Assembly (NCBI GenBank): GCA_051453625.1
Contig: JBOZIK010000001.1
Span: 35,846,245 to 35,910,244 of the forward strand
DNA length: 64,000 nucleotides
Reading direction: 5' to 3'
Origin: Welwitschia mirabilis
Lineage: Eukaryota; Gnetophyta; Gnetopsida; Welwitschiales
Shown: one piece after another, positions 34,950-46,103 of the stretch
How the letters are laid out: every line of letters starts with the position of its first letter
Numbering within the stretch: position 1 is the stretch's first letter
Made by a program: the position numbers and the translations under genes
Notes under the pieces: model-generated
Told to the model about the DNA's origin: nothing
What the model saw: the letters and a program-made list of their open reading frames with translations, nothing else
Database searches by the model: none

Positions 34950-35166
34950 AACTCAAGAAAAATAAAAAAAAACAAGAATTTCTATATCTAAAGAATTCTT
35001 CTCCATANNNNNNNNNNNNNNNNNNNNNNNNNNNNNNNNNNNNNNNNNNNNNNNNNNNNNNNNNNNNNNNNNNNNNNNNNNNNNNNNNNNNNNNNNNNNN
35101 NNNNNNNAACTCAAGAAAAATAAAAAAAAAACAAGAATTTCAATATCTAAAGAATTCTTCTCCATA
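34950..35166. repeat. 58-bp duplicate flanking a 100-N gap (probable assembly artefact)
   Basis: 34950-35007 and 35108-35166 are the same sequence apart from one extra A and one substitution, separated by exactly 100 N. Confidence 0.82.
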
Positions 35167-35737
35167 GTTGAGAGCTTATAAGCCTTTTCTTCATGCTTTT
35201 ATGTTATAAGTTTCCTATAGTATAGATGCTCCCCCACCCCTCCTCTCTCTCCTTTTTTTATTTAACTACTATCAAATTAGATATATTATCCATGATGTCA
35301 CTTAAGGAGAATTTATTTGAGAATATAATATTTTATATTAATTACATGATCTATTTAATTATGATATATGCATGAGTTATGTTATTCATATGGTTACTAT
35401 ATAAGTTATGTAGTCTTGTGGTTATCATATATTAATAGGCTATGTTATGCTTAGTTTGAATATATGCAACCTAAAAGAGAATAAATTTCTATATGGCTCT
35501 CTAACTGATATTGTTAAAAACATATTATTCTTGTTGATCTTTATTTTTTTTAAATCAAGTTGATATTTTAACATGTGAGATCATTAGCATGATTGATTTT
35601 ATTGTTTCGTATTAAATACAATGATATTAATCCACAGAGGATATAATACATACAAGATTATTTAAATGTATTAAATTTACTCTAGAATTAATAAAGCATA
35701 TTAGATTTACCTAAACAATTTTACGAATAGTCATTAC
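35167..35737. other. No gene; AT-rich spacer
   Basis: AT-rich sequence with no coding frames or recognisable repeats on either strand, ending at the short-LTR copia element. Confidence 0.4.
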
Positions 35738-35898
35738 CATAAGAAATATGATGTCATAGTTATTAATTGGATAAAACTAAGTATCAAAGTTACAATATGT
35801 ATAGCATCTAAAATGGTTACATATTTAAGTCATAACATTTCGTTATACATTGTTTACTATTGTAATTATTTAGTTAACAATGCTATCATTCACTAACA
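35738..35898 (-). repeat. 3' LTR of short-LTR copia element
   Basis: Read on the minus strand it starts TGTTAGTGAATG and ends at CATATTTCTTATG. It aligns with 39153-39296 throughout: shared TTATACATTGTT, AATTGGATAAAA and AAGAAATATGAT blocks on the plus strand. Confidence 0.78.
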
Positions 35899-37110
35899 TT
35901 CCCTAGTTTTTAAATAACACGGAGAACCTAACAATACCACAAAGTTCCTGAACTTCTTGACATTTAATAGGCTTGTAAAACCATTAGTAGGGCTTGACAT
36001 GGACTTGATGTAAGCAATATCAAATCTTTTAGTAGTGTAATCATTCCATGCAATGGAGAGATGTGTTTTGAAATGACTAGTCTTCCTACTATTAATAGAA
36101 TTCTTCACAACTTGGACTGTAGCTTTACTATCGGAATAGATAATAGGCTTTTACACACTAATACCTAGTGCCACAAATAGTATCTAAATGCCTTCACTTA
36201 GGAGATGGCACTTAGCTTCCATGGTTGAACTTGAAACACAGTCCTACTTTATGCTTGCCAATGAAATGATGGACTTTCCTATATAGATCATGTAACCAAT
36301 TCTAGACCTTTTCAAATCTAGATCATCACCTCAGTGAGAGTTAATATAATTAACTAACTAATTATCAGACTGCTGAAAGATTAGGCTAAAGTATTTTTTT
36401 TCTTCTTAAGTTATAGTAGGATCTGGAGAAACACTCCTAGATGATATTTATTTTGTTTTCTTAAAAACCATGAAAGAAGATTTATTTGCATCTCAATATC
36501 TGGCCTAGTTATAGTAAGATACTATAGTTTCCTAGTATCCTCTGGAACGAGGTAACATCAATCTTCATATGTTGAGCTTCATATATTTTATGTATCAGAC
36601 TTAATAGGATAACAGCTTCTTTGGTGTTTAGAAGTTGATACGCTTCAAGTATTTCATCTAAGTACTTTCTTTGAGACCCTTAGATCATTTTGTGCTTTGT
36701 AAGATCTTCATGGTAAGCTAATGGTGTGCTTCGCTTATGTTTGACAATTCAAAGTTCCAAGGCAAGAACTTCTTGAAGTCTAACAATGCTTCTTTGTTTT
36801 ACACATTACTGGCACATCATCCACATGGAAGGCATACAGAGTTTAGACTTCGTTCTGTTTAACTTCACAAAAACATTTACATCATGGAACAAGTTCTATA
36901 AGTCATCATCAAGTAGGAATTTGCTTAGCACCTAGTACTAAACCCTAAGTAATTGTTTTAACCCATACAATGACTTAATTAATTTATACACATTTTTGGA
37001 ACCAACTTGAAAACCTTCTGGTTACTCCATATGGTACACACTTGATGTATTAGCATATCCACTAGCATGCCAACACCTCATTTGAACATTTGTTAATGAG
37101 ATGACTATGA
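35899..37110 (-). pseudogene. Copia reverse transcriptase and RNase H remnant
   Basis: Minus strand. RT: VYHMEQPEGFQV-type residues then VYKLIKSLYGLKQLLR (about 37040-36930). RNase H and tail: GYMIYIGKSIISLASIK (about 36290), SSTMEAKCHLLSEG (about 36230), IYSDSKATVQVVKNS (about 36145) and the open frame 36108-35893 (SINSRKTSHFKTHLSI), equivalent to N-P-x-x-H-x-(R/K)-(T/S)-K-H-I. The Y-x-D-D motif is not legible. Frameshifts separate all blocks. A polypurine-type AAAAACTAGGGAA lies just before the 3' LTR. Confidence 0.82.
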
Positions 37111-37830
37111 TAGAAAGCCTTACAGCTAGAGACTCTGAGCATGATTAAATTAAGCTTTGTTTTGTGGCATAACCCAAACAAAGTATCACCTTAAAGGCCT
37201 TTAGTGGGGAGCTTTGAAATAAAAGATAGTAGGTCAATTTCTTAAGGACATGATTTCTTCATTCGACAACTCCATTATGATATGGAGAACATGATGTTAT
37301 GGTTTGAAGTTTCATTCCTTTCTTTTAAAGAAATTCTTGGAACTATTAGCCAATGCACTCCCTATTGTTTTGAGTATGTAACTAAGAAATTTTGTGTCCC
37401 ACCTTATTTTGGGCCTACTTTCTAAAATGCTGAAATTTACTTAATGCATCATTCTTGTGTTATATATGAAATACCCAATCATATCATGTGAAATCATCTA
37501 CAAAGAGAATAAGGAATAGATGATTTCCATGTGACAAAGTTCAACTAAAAGAACCAATATCTAAATGCATTGATTCAAGTGGTTGCGTGATTTGTCTATC
37601 AGCAAGTTTAGGTTTTACAGTTACTGTTTGTTTGGCTTTTAAACAATTTTCACATTTAACAAAATCTTTTATATTTATGAGCCTGCCCATAGTGCAATTG
37701 TTTAGCTTCATCATGGCTTGTGTGTTAACATGAACAAGTCTATAGTGCCAAATACTACTCAATTCAATGTTGGTCACTAATATCTTGTCCAACTTGAATC
37801 AATACATTCCATTGTTCCGTGAAGTGATCA
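37111..37830 (-). pseudogene. Copia integrase zinc-binding region
   Basis: The minus-strand frame 37792-37541 reads SIWHYRLVHVNTQAMMKL, then FVKCENCLKAKQ and PLESMHLDIGSFS. This is the GAG-pre-integrase H-x(3-4)-H ... C-x2-C zinc motif followed by the start of the integrase core (LE-x-(I/V)-H-x-D). The remaining core, toward 37111, is decayed with only scattered matches. Confidence 0.85.
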
Positions 37831-39140
37831 TCTTCATAGCAACATTAGATAACACCTCAACATGTTAACAGCCTCTCCTAAAGAGGATATCATAATCAAC
37901 TATAGACCCAACACTAAGACTAGGTTATATTTTAATTATGGAGAACAATAGAAATTATTAAATATAATGAATTGATCATCATAGCTTAATATGTCACGAT
38001 AAACATAACAACTCCACCATTTGCAACATGTGCTAACACACCTTGTGCCATTCTAAAATTAATTAAAAAGACTTAATTATTACATACATGTTTACTACTA
38101 CCAAAGTAAATGTGCTAGTGCATGTAACCAACAACAAAACCACCATCATTCATTACATTAACGTTATCAGTGAGTACACTTGTAGGGCAAGATTTATCTT
38201 TAACAGTGGGGATGGAACCTTCCTTGCCCTCATTTTTCCTTCCTTTTTAGCCTTTTTATTCCCAAGTATTTGGCTTTATTTTTTCAATTTGACTGTAATT
38301 TGTCCCATGTGTCCATAGTTGAAGCCCCAGCCTTTGAATCTTTGCTTCTTTTGATTCTTCCCTTAGACCACAAGTATTGTGTTTAAGGAATTTATGGAAG
38401 TTCCATTTTTCAAAGACACCTTGTGAGCATAAATGAGGCTTATCATGGTTTCATAAGATAAGGTGTTAACGCCTTCTATTATAATCGACGTCTTGAGTAC
38501 TTCATAATCTAAAGGAAGTGATTTTAATAAATTGTGCTTCAAGCTGGTCTCTAGTAAGCCTTTTCCTTGTGCCATTAGTTGTTGCTACAAATGGGTTAGC
38601 CTCTACACCATAATGGAGAAAGAATTAGTAGGGTTGTGATGTAGTTTTTCCAGTTCCATAAAGATGGACCTAAAGCAAGAACCATTCTTAACACCATATA
38701 CTCCTCTTAGCTTCTGCCATATTTTGTTGATTCCAATAGCAATGTGGGGATCCATGGTTTATACAATACTATATTTTACATGCTTATCAAGTGTGTGGAT
38801 CTCTTCGTTAGACATGTCAATCCTCTCTCAAATCAAGTTTCATAGATCCTTTACATTTAGATACATCACTATCATCTTATTCCATGCTAAGGAATTTTCG
38901 AAACCTCTTAGTATCATTTCTAGCACCATAACGATATTTACTTCATAACTTCTTTTAATAGGAATGTCAATTTTGGCAATGACGACACTCATTTTTCCTA
39001 TTGGAATTGTTTGAAGAATTCTTTGAATTTCTCAATTTCATTAATGATTTGCCCTTTGCTCATGATCTTCTTATTAGGACTATCCATGATTCCATGTTTC
39101 TTTTTGCACACGAGGTATCTACGTTGTCTTTGGTAGGTTA
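37831..39140 (-). pseudogene. Copia gag (UBN2-type) remnant
   Basis: The minus-strand frame 38575-38363 reads LLKSLPLDYEVLKTSIIIEG, then LSYETMISLIYAHKVSLKNG, the C-terminal UBN2 block L-L-x-S-L-P-x-x-(Y/F). Toward the PBS (38600-39000) further gag segments are present in broken frames. The protease between gag and integrase is not legible. Confidence 0.8.
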
Positions 39141-39152
39141 GCTCTGATACCA
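39141..39152 (-). other. Primer-binding site, tRNA-iMet type
   Basis: The minus strand reads TGGTATCAGAGC, the canonical copia PBS complementary to the 3' end of initiator methionine tRNA, immediately inside the 5' LTR. It is perfect although the coding region is decayed. Confidence 0.9.
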
Positions 39153-39296
39153 TATAAGAAATATGATATAATAATTAATAATTGGATAAAATTGGGTATC
39201 ATATGTATAATCTATGGTTATGTATACATGTCGTACCATGTTATACAATGTTAACTATTATAAGTATTTACTTAACAACACTAACATTTACTAACA
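39153..39296 (-). repeat. 5' LTR of short-LTR copia element
   Basis: The minus strand starts TGTTAGTAAATGTTAG and ends next to the PBS. It pairs with the LTR at 35738-35898 and is visibly diverged from it. Confidence 0.78.
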
Positions 39297-39301
39297 ATTA
39301 G

Positions 39302-39528
39302 GAATTCTAACAACCAAAACGTAAGAAAGGGGATCATAGTTTCACGTGATGGAATCTTAAGGAAGATAACATAGCATGTTGCAGGCATAGGGTGCTAAAA
39401 GAAGGAGCATGTGATAGAAATAGCAACACAAATAAATTATGAGTTTATCTAGCAAGTTGCATTACAATAGTGATATAAGATATCCTAAGGGAATCAAAAG
39501 GAAGAAAAATGTTAAAAAGTAAATATAA
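39302..39528. other. Short spacer, nothing recognised
   Basis: AT-rich sequence between the copia element and the RTE fragment. It may be part of the RTE LINE endonuclease tail. Confidence 0.35.
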
Positions 39529-40060
39529 TGGTGGAGTGAGGAAGTGTAATATGTTATCAACTGTAAGAAGAGATGATTTAGAGAATGACAAGGAAGTAAA
39601 AGTTAAAAAGATTTGAAAAGGCATAAGGAAGCAAGCAAAAGAAGCTAAGAAGATGGTAAAAAAGATGAAGCATAACACACTGGACAATTTACATGAGAAC
39701 TTAGAGACAAAGAAGGTGAGAAATTGATCTACATGATAGTAAAGATTATAGACAGAAAGAATAATAATATTGACAACATCTAATGCATTAATGTTGAAGA
39801 TTAGACTACCCTAATTAAAAAAAAAAAGATTATAGATAGATGGAAGGCCTACTTTTAATGATTATTACATGAGAAACTTCTTAGAAAATGAGTTCCAAAT
39901 GCTATACCAAACTTGAAAATCATGAATCAATTCTATACATATGAATTAAGAAAACATTGGCAAAGATGACCAATGGTAAGGCTTTTGAGTTAGATGGCAT
40001 CCCCATAGAGGTGCAACACTATGAACAACATAGATATTACCATGGATCTTCAAATAACTG
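39529..40060 (+). pseudogene. RTE-type LINE fragment (endonuclease-RT linker and RT start)
   Basis: Plus strand. WWSEEV at about 39529 is the conserved W-W-N-E-E-V of RTE-clade elements. In the next pieces: AKKMVKK, NLHENLETKK, GEKLIYMIVKIIDRKNNNID (about 39714), IIDRWKAYF (about 39828), then MTNGKAFELDGIPIEV (about 39968), equivalent to M-K-N-G-K-A-x-G-P-D-x-I-P-I-E. The order is that of RTE LINEs, which differ from the L1-type LINEs elsewhere in the window. Stops occur throughout, and RT beyond this point is not seen. Confidence 0.75.
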
Positions 40061-42480
40061 CTGATCTTACTCTTTGATAATTGTGAATGATATGAAATTA
40101 CTCATGAATCTAACCCCATGTGTATGTGAAAATGCTAGGAGGATGATGATGATACTATAGCTAACAAATGTAGCTTGTAGAGAATGCCACATCATCCAAT
40201 TTGATAGTGTCATTAGTCCTAAAGACAAAAATGCTTGCTTTCTCTAATTAATCATTCACATTTGGTGTTAATAGTAGTCATGATGATATCTTCTATAATC
40301 CTCCTTGTAATTAGTAAAACTATTTTAAATTCAAAAGCATAACAAATTTGAGGATGTAGGTTATAAAGGATAATCCAAAAACAAGAGAATTTAATAGAAT
40401 ATTCATGAGATAAAAGGCATTAAAATAGCTTAGGAAGTGAGGGAAATCATTAATAAGGACATTTTATAACCTATAAAGGGAAAAAGTTTGGGGATGTCAA
40501 ACTTGAAAATTTTGTTGATCATACCTCCCTCCATGAAATAATGTGAATCCAAAGATGTGGAACATAAAAATCCAAGTTGAAATGAATTGAAAGGAAGATG
40601 AGTGGTAGTTGGCAAAAGAGAACAAAGGAAAATATAATAATTTGCAGCCTTCATATTTCCTAAAGTTTATAAAACTTTAAAGCTTTTAGTCTTTGCAATG
40701 TGGTACTAGAAAAAGATTTGGATATCTAAGTGAATGTCTAGACTATTTTCTAAGAGTTTTACCATTGTTGAACCCTCATGATTACCTAATATTCTTATGT
40801 AAAGAAGGTCTTAATGGTTTATATCTTATATTAGAACTTGAATGGTATCTTACAAAACAATCCACACTAAATAAATAAAATGACCACATCTTTGATGATA
40901 TGCTACATTTGTTTTCTAGTTTTAATGATTTTAATGTATTGAAGAATAAAGTTGATTTTACCAACACAAATTGCCCTATATGACTATAATAAGCCTTAAT
41001 TTCTTAAATGAGATATTCTATATCAACAAAACTTCTATTTAGGGCCATAGAGAGTGTTAACAATATAATAACTCCTCTAGCCATTACAAGGATCTACTTT
41101 TTAATGAAAAAGAACATATATTTACATACATACTTAAAATAGTTTAATAGTCTAAAGGAAGTATTTTCTTTATGTCGATAATAATATTGTGGTTTTTTCA
41201 CATCAACTTAGGTAAGAGTTTTATTTTTTTATAAATATAATAAGTCAACTAGTAAATACTCTAATTTCTTTGCCTCCTTCTCAATCTATGTCCATCTAAA
41301 GACAAAGTTCCATTCCTTGGTATGCATGAATTCTGGTACCAACTGTAGCTATGTAGCTATTTCAACTTCATAATAAAGTAAGTTAAGTGTAGAGTTGATG
41401 TGATCCTCCTATGTTGCATGCATTAGTCAATTTATTCCTAATCTATCTAATACCTTGTTTGGTTCTAATCAAATATATTAGCCTCTAAATTAATATTTGG
41501 TATTTAATTCTGTTTTTATGTAGAGATAGTTTTATTTTCTTGTTACAAAACTTCATTGGGAATTTTAAGTCCAAATTCCATCAAGATCTATTTGGTACAC
41601 ATCTTTTCACTTAGTTCTATACTTTGAATTCTTAGAAAGTACTTGAGTAACCTTGTATTTGACATTGTGAATTTCTAAGTGCATCCTTAGTCTTTGATAA
41701 CCAATTGAAAAACATATGTGATAAACTTTAAAAATAAAAGAATATTTAGCTTAACATATGCTTCACTAACATGGTAATGAATATGATCTCTTTTCTAAGT
41801 TTCACATTAAGTTCACAACATAGAGGATGTCAGCCTTACGCTAATGAGTGCTTTGTAAGACGTCAGCATGATCATAGTTCGTACTATTCTTGACCAGCAT
41901 TTCATCGACAGGATAGAATGAATTAGTTTTCCTATTTCTTAAAAAGAAAATCAACAAATAATAATCATTCAGGCTACCTACATCAGAGGGTAAAGTCACT
42001 AAATTTGTGGAAGTTGCTGAACATGAAAACCACGAAAGGAACTGGTAAGGCTGACCATTTTCCTAAGTACCCCGAAAAGAAATGATATTACCTTCTCCAA
42101 CGTGAACAATAATTCCAGTTTACTTTCCTGAAATGTATATTCTAAAGCAATAATTGTTCCTGTTCTTTTCTCAGACAAACATATATGATAGTTGTCTAAT
42201 CTTTCTGTCTGCTACTGCCCTGCATTGTTCTCATTTCATCATTAAGCCTTTTTTATATTCCTGTACCCCTTTTAAATATTTCATCTTATGGATTTCTGGG
42301 TGGCCGAGACCTTCGTGTTGGTGTCTTGATCACCAGGTCTGCTTTCATTTGTTTGCTTCCATCCCACAAAATCACGGAAGCAACAATTTTAAAGAGATAT
42401 CATTGAGTTTAGAAATAGCATAGAGAGGTTTAGGTTTCATGGATTCGTGTAAAGTGGTGTGCGAGTATCCGACAAAGTGG
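40061..42480. other. No gene recognised
   Basis: AT-rich intergenic DNA with only short shadow ORFs on both strands. I found no retroelement domain, RNA gene or clear repeat. From about 41800 base composition becomes more mixed, approaching the dehydrogenase gene. Confidence 0.35.
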
Positions 42481-42516
42481 GCCATTTCACTCTCTTAAAC
42501 AATCACTCCTCCGATA

Positions 42517-42612
42517 ATGGCGTCCAAGTCCAATTCTCTGGAGTCTGGTTTTGGTGGTGGATCGCAGAATCTCACTGTAGGGATCTTGCAACATGCAAAA
42601 AACGATAGCTAA
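42517..42612 (+). other. Short ORF in good start context upstream of dehydrogenase gene
   Basis: ATAATGGCG at 42514-42522 matches the plant start consensus (A at -3, GCG after ATG). The 31-codon frame begins MASKSNSLESGFGGGSQN and stops at TAA. It lies in a GC-richer stretch and contains a possible splice donor (ACT|GTAGGG), so it could be a first exon, an upstream ORF or chance. No family recognised. Confidence 0.25.
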
Positions 42613-43342
42613 ACTACCTACGCTTTTTGTCAGCAGCCCCTGGGAGTCGTTGAATTTCAAAGTGCCCGTCTAGGTCTAAAGTAACTTGCAGCAAAGCAGA
42701 TACATACATATCTGACATTTGAAAATTTGAATTTCTACCACACACTATCACACTTGCAGCGTTGCAGTCCCCACAAAGTAGGCCCCTTCGCTAGTACCTA
42801 CTCAATTAGAGACGCTTGTACGTTTATATTCCATTGTGGTTACTGTTCTCTGTCAGATTATTGATAAAGAGCAAAAAAAAAAAAAAAAAAAAATTAAAGT
42901 GGACAATACTCCCCTGCGTCTTAATCAAAACCGTTCATGGATCTGTTTTAGTTTAAACACATACATTGAATAAAGCATGTCAAAGAAAGGCTAGAAGCTT
43001 GATCAAAATTACGATATCCTCTGTGACCAATAAACCATACCCACTTTGTCTCTGTCCCGACAGATAGAGACAGACATTTGATTCAAGCAACCACAACCGC
43101 CTTCTTATGTTGCTTTCGATTTGACCAGATAGCTTTGGTAGGTTCAGCTGTTAAAAATATTTGGTTACTGGTTTTTAATAGAGAAAAATTTCATCAACCA
43201 AGCACAAGGATTGCAGAAATAGGGCTCTGGGCAGGTAGAAATGCGTGTCGATTGTAGCATAATATGCAGCATCTTCAGTCTCCCTACGCTGACACTTCGT
43301 TGATACGCATTACGCTCGGAGGTCGATAATTTTACTTTTTAN
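42613..43342 (+). other. Upstream region of the dehydrogenase gene
   Basis: Less AT-rich than surrounding DNA. It holds a 21-base A run at 42873-42893 and no coding frames. ACAAAGTGGGCCATTTCACT (about 42472) and ACAAAGTAGGCCCCTTCGCT (about 42774) look like a diverged repeat and might be promoter elements. I cannot place a TATA box. A 208-N gap (43343-43550) hides the start codon. Confidence 0.35.
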
Positions 43343-43550
43343 NNNNNNNNNNNNNNNNNNNNNNNNNNNNNNNNNNNNNNNNNNNNNNNNNNNNNNNNNN
43401 NNNNNNNNNNNNNNNNNNNNNNNNNNNNNNNNNNNNNNNNNNNNNNNNNNNNNNNNNNNNNNNNNNNNNNNNNNNNNNNNNNNNNNNNNNNNNNNNNNNN
43501 NNNNNNNNNNNNNNNNNNNNNNNNNNNNNNNNNNNNNNNNNNNNNNNNNN

Positions 43551-45330
43551 GGTTTGGTTCAAAGTCCACTGGAGAAGAAGTTACAGCTTCTTGCTGCCTC
43601 AATTCAGTAACGGCAATAATCACAGGTACCCCTCTCATCCTCGTAGGAATTCTGTCTGAAACAGCATTTGTGCGTGACGGTTGACATTTCTGAAATTCAA
43701 TTTATTGTTGTTGCCTTGGAAAACACGTAAAGGGGCTACTTCTGGCATCGGAGAGGAAACCGCTAGAGTACTGGCCAAGAGAGGGGCGCGTTTGGTAATC
43801 CCAGCCAGGAACCTAAAGGCGGCAGGAGATTTAAAATCCAGAATACAGAAGGAAGTCACGTCTGCCGAGATTATTCTGATAGAAATGGATCTAAGCTCGT
43901 TTGCATCTATAAAGGGATTTGTTGCCGAATTTCTATCTCAAAATTTGCCCCTTAACATCCTGATGTGAGTCCCTGTCATATGTCTCTTGAAGTTTAATAT
44001 CATATGCTCTTGAAACCTAAATTCTGTTGCTCCTTTGGCAGAAACAACGCAGGTAAATTTTGTCACAGATTTCATCTTTCAAAGGATGGCTATGAGCTAA
44101 CATTTGCGACAAATCATCTCGNNNNNNNNNNNNNNNNNNNNNNNNNNNNNNNNNNNNNNNNNNNNNNNNNNNNNNNNNNNNNNNNNNNNNNNNNNNNNNN
44201 NNNNNNNNNNNNNNNNNNNNNCTCGGTAGCTTGACTAAATATGAACAAATACTTTGTTTCTTTCAACCCTACTCGAAGCCAGTTTCTCAGCAAGATGCAT
44301 TGTGCCTCTTCCACAGGACACTTCCTTCTGACCAGATTACTACTGAACAAAATGGTAGAGACGTCGGAGAAAACAGGCATTCAAGGAAGAATCGTAAACG
44401 TTTCGTCTGCTATCCACAGATGGACAGGCAAAGACGGGATTCAATATGACAGACTAAACGATCATACGAGGTGAATTGTATGCTCTTTCTGTCCGAAAGA
44501 TATTTTAACTATTACTATAAAACACTGATCATAATCCTTCATTTTATACCAGCAGATTTAACGCTACTCGTGCTTATTCTCAATCAAAACTTGTAAACAT
44601 TCTACACACCACAGAGATAGCAAGAAGATTGAAGGTAAACAAGTAGAGATAAATCTGATTTGATTTAAGATACAGGAAATCGTCAATTATGACATCTCTT
44701 AAAAAGTTTTTGCTTCATTTTGAAGGAAAGGAAGGCGAATGTGACTGTGAATGCTCTTCATCCTGGCATTGTAAAGACTAGAATAACAAGAGAACGCGAC
44801 GGATTACTTACAGGTCCGTTAAATAATTTTAGCAATTTTTTCTTTATCTAATGTAAAATGAAAATCTATAAATCTAGTACTCCTTTAACGAGCAAATCTT
44901 CAAATATCGGATGCCTCCAGATATTGTATTCTTTCTGGCCTCAAAACTCTTAAAGACCGTGCCTCAGGTATGTCTCGCCAGCATTTAGGTCAATTCCTAA
45001 TACGAAATATTAAAACCTAGCCAACGTTAGGTTTCAGATAGTTTATGAAGGAAAATAAGAGACAGCTAGGTTAAAACGATTTCTTCATTTTGCATGATTT
45101 GATTCTAGATTCAAAAAGCTTTGTCTAATTGGAAAGAGACTGTACCTTTTCTTTTTGTCCAGGCCGCTTCCACTACGTGTTACGTTGCAGTACATCCACA
45201 GCTGAGAAATATTTCTGGAAAATACTTTGCAGATTGTAACGAAGCACAGGTCTACGGGTTAGCAAACGACACTGAAAAGGCGCTGGAACTGTGGAACGAG
45301 AGCGAAGCTATGGTTTCGTCCTTCCTGTAA
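43551..45330 (+). CDS. TIC32-like short-chain dehydrogenase/reductase, 8 exons, 5' end in gap
   Basis: Classical NAD(P)H-dependent short-chain dehydrogenase of the plant TIC32/retinol-dehydrogenase-like group. TIC32 itself is a redox component of the chloroplast protein import machinery; other members have unknown substrates. Exons: <43551-43625, 43733-43964, 44042-44121, 44317-44470, 44556-44634, 44726-44813, 44921-44967, 45163-45330. All visible introns are GT-AG, and every junction keeps frame. Exon 1 holds FGSKSTGEEVTAS. The cofactor motif TGATSGIG spans exons 1-2, NNAG spans exons 2-3, the catalytic Ser is in NVSS (exon 4) and the catalytic Tyr/Lys in YSQSK (exon 5). NALHPG is in exon 6. 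The visible coding length is 923 bases (about 307 codons), and only a dozen or so N-terminal residues are missing in the 208-N gap, against 315-325 for the family. No stops or lost residues, so it looks functional. Paralogues are many, so I give no symbol. Confidence 0.93.
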
Positions 45331-45713
45331 ACTGGAACAGTCGCGAAAAAATCTCTTTTGATCTCGTAGCGTACTGTGGTAAACGGTAACCCCATGCAAT
45401 TGTAGATGTAAAACCTTCCCCAAAAACGTACGTAAAAGAAACACATGGCGTTCTCGGTAATTTTACCCCTTTTGAGCGAGCATCGTGCTGTGCTCATGTA
45501 TTCAGTCACAAAATATGAAACTCAAACTGAAAATGTAAATTTCTCTATGAAGAGTCCGTATGAGATGTGTAACTTTTGGACTTAAGAGTAGTTTGTCAAT
45601 ATTCCTTATGACTTTTTTGTATTCTTATTTTTTACTTTAACCTTTAATTTTATATGTCAAATTCCGAATCTTTAGTGATTGTCTTCCATAGTATAGCCTA
45701 TTTATAGTCGAAC
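45331..45713 (+). other. 3' flank of the dehydrogenase gene
   Basis: Probably the 3' UTR at first (composition still gene-like to about 45560). I see no canonical AATAAA. Minus-strand ORFs at 45252-45509 are shadows. Nothing else recognised. Confidence 0.4.
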
Positions 45714-46103
45714 AACTAATGGATAGAGCTTTACAAAAACGTGTGTTGCATTAGTGACCATATCTATTAGGAGTATAAACAATTATAGTAACTTTTAGTG
45801 ACTATATCTATTGAGAGTATAAACACATAAATTTGAACAACTAAGGATGGACCATTGCAAAGCAGTGCCTCAGAAAACTATATCTAAACAATTATTAAAG
45901 TTCTATTAAAAACTAAGCATAGAAAAAGGAACTAATGGATGGATCTTTATATACAAATACCTTAGAAACCTATATTCTAACAACTATTAAATTGCAATCA
46001 AAGATAATGCATAAAAGGAATTGAGGAATGGACCTTTATAAACAAGTGCCTTCGAGCCCTATATTTTAACAAATGTTAAATCTCTATCAAAAACAATATT
46101 GTA
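45714..46103 (+). repeat. Diverged ~90-bp tandem repeats downstream of the dehydrogenase gene
   Basis: Units start at about 45839 (AACTAAGGATGGACCATTGC), 45930 (AACTAATGGATGGATCTTTA) and 46019 (AATTGAGGAATGGACCTTTA). Each continues through a TGCCT/TACCT, CTATAT and AACAA-TATTAAA series. A partial earlier unit starts near 45714 (AACTAATGGATAGAGCTTTA). A shorter duplication (TATCTATT-GAGTATAAACA, 45763-45829) sits between them. Confidence 0.7.

Larger units (their letters stand above)
35738..39296 (-). mobile_element. Short-LTR Ty1/copia retrotransposon (degenerate, internally deleted)
   Basis: Minus-strand element bounded by two related ~150-bp LTRs (35738-35898 and 39153-39296). A tRNA-iMet-type PBS is adjacent to the upper LTR, and remnants of gag, integrase, RT and RNase H follow in the correct order. 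At about 3.6 kb it is shorter than a complete copia element, so coding sequence has been lost. ATTAC (35733-35737) before and ATTAG (39297-39301) after could be a decayed 5-bp target-site duplication. Confidence 0.82.

Noticed and set aside
45252-45509. Minus-strand ORFs of 85 and 61 codons
   Set aside because: They overlap the last dehydrogenase exon antisense and show no domain.
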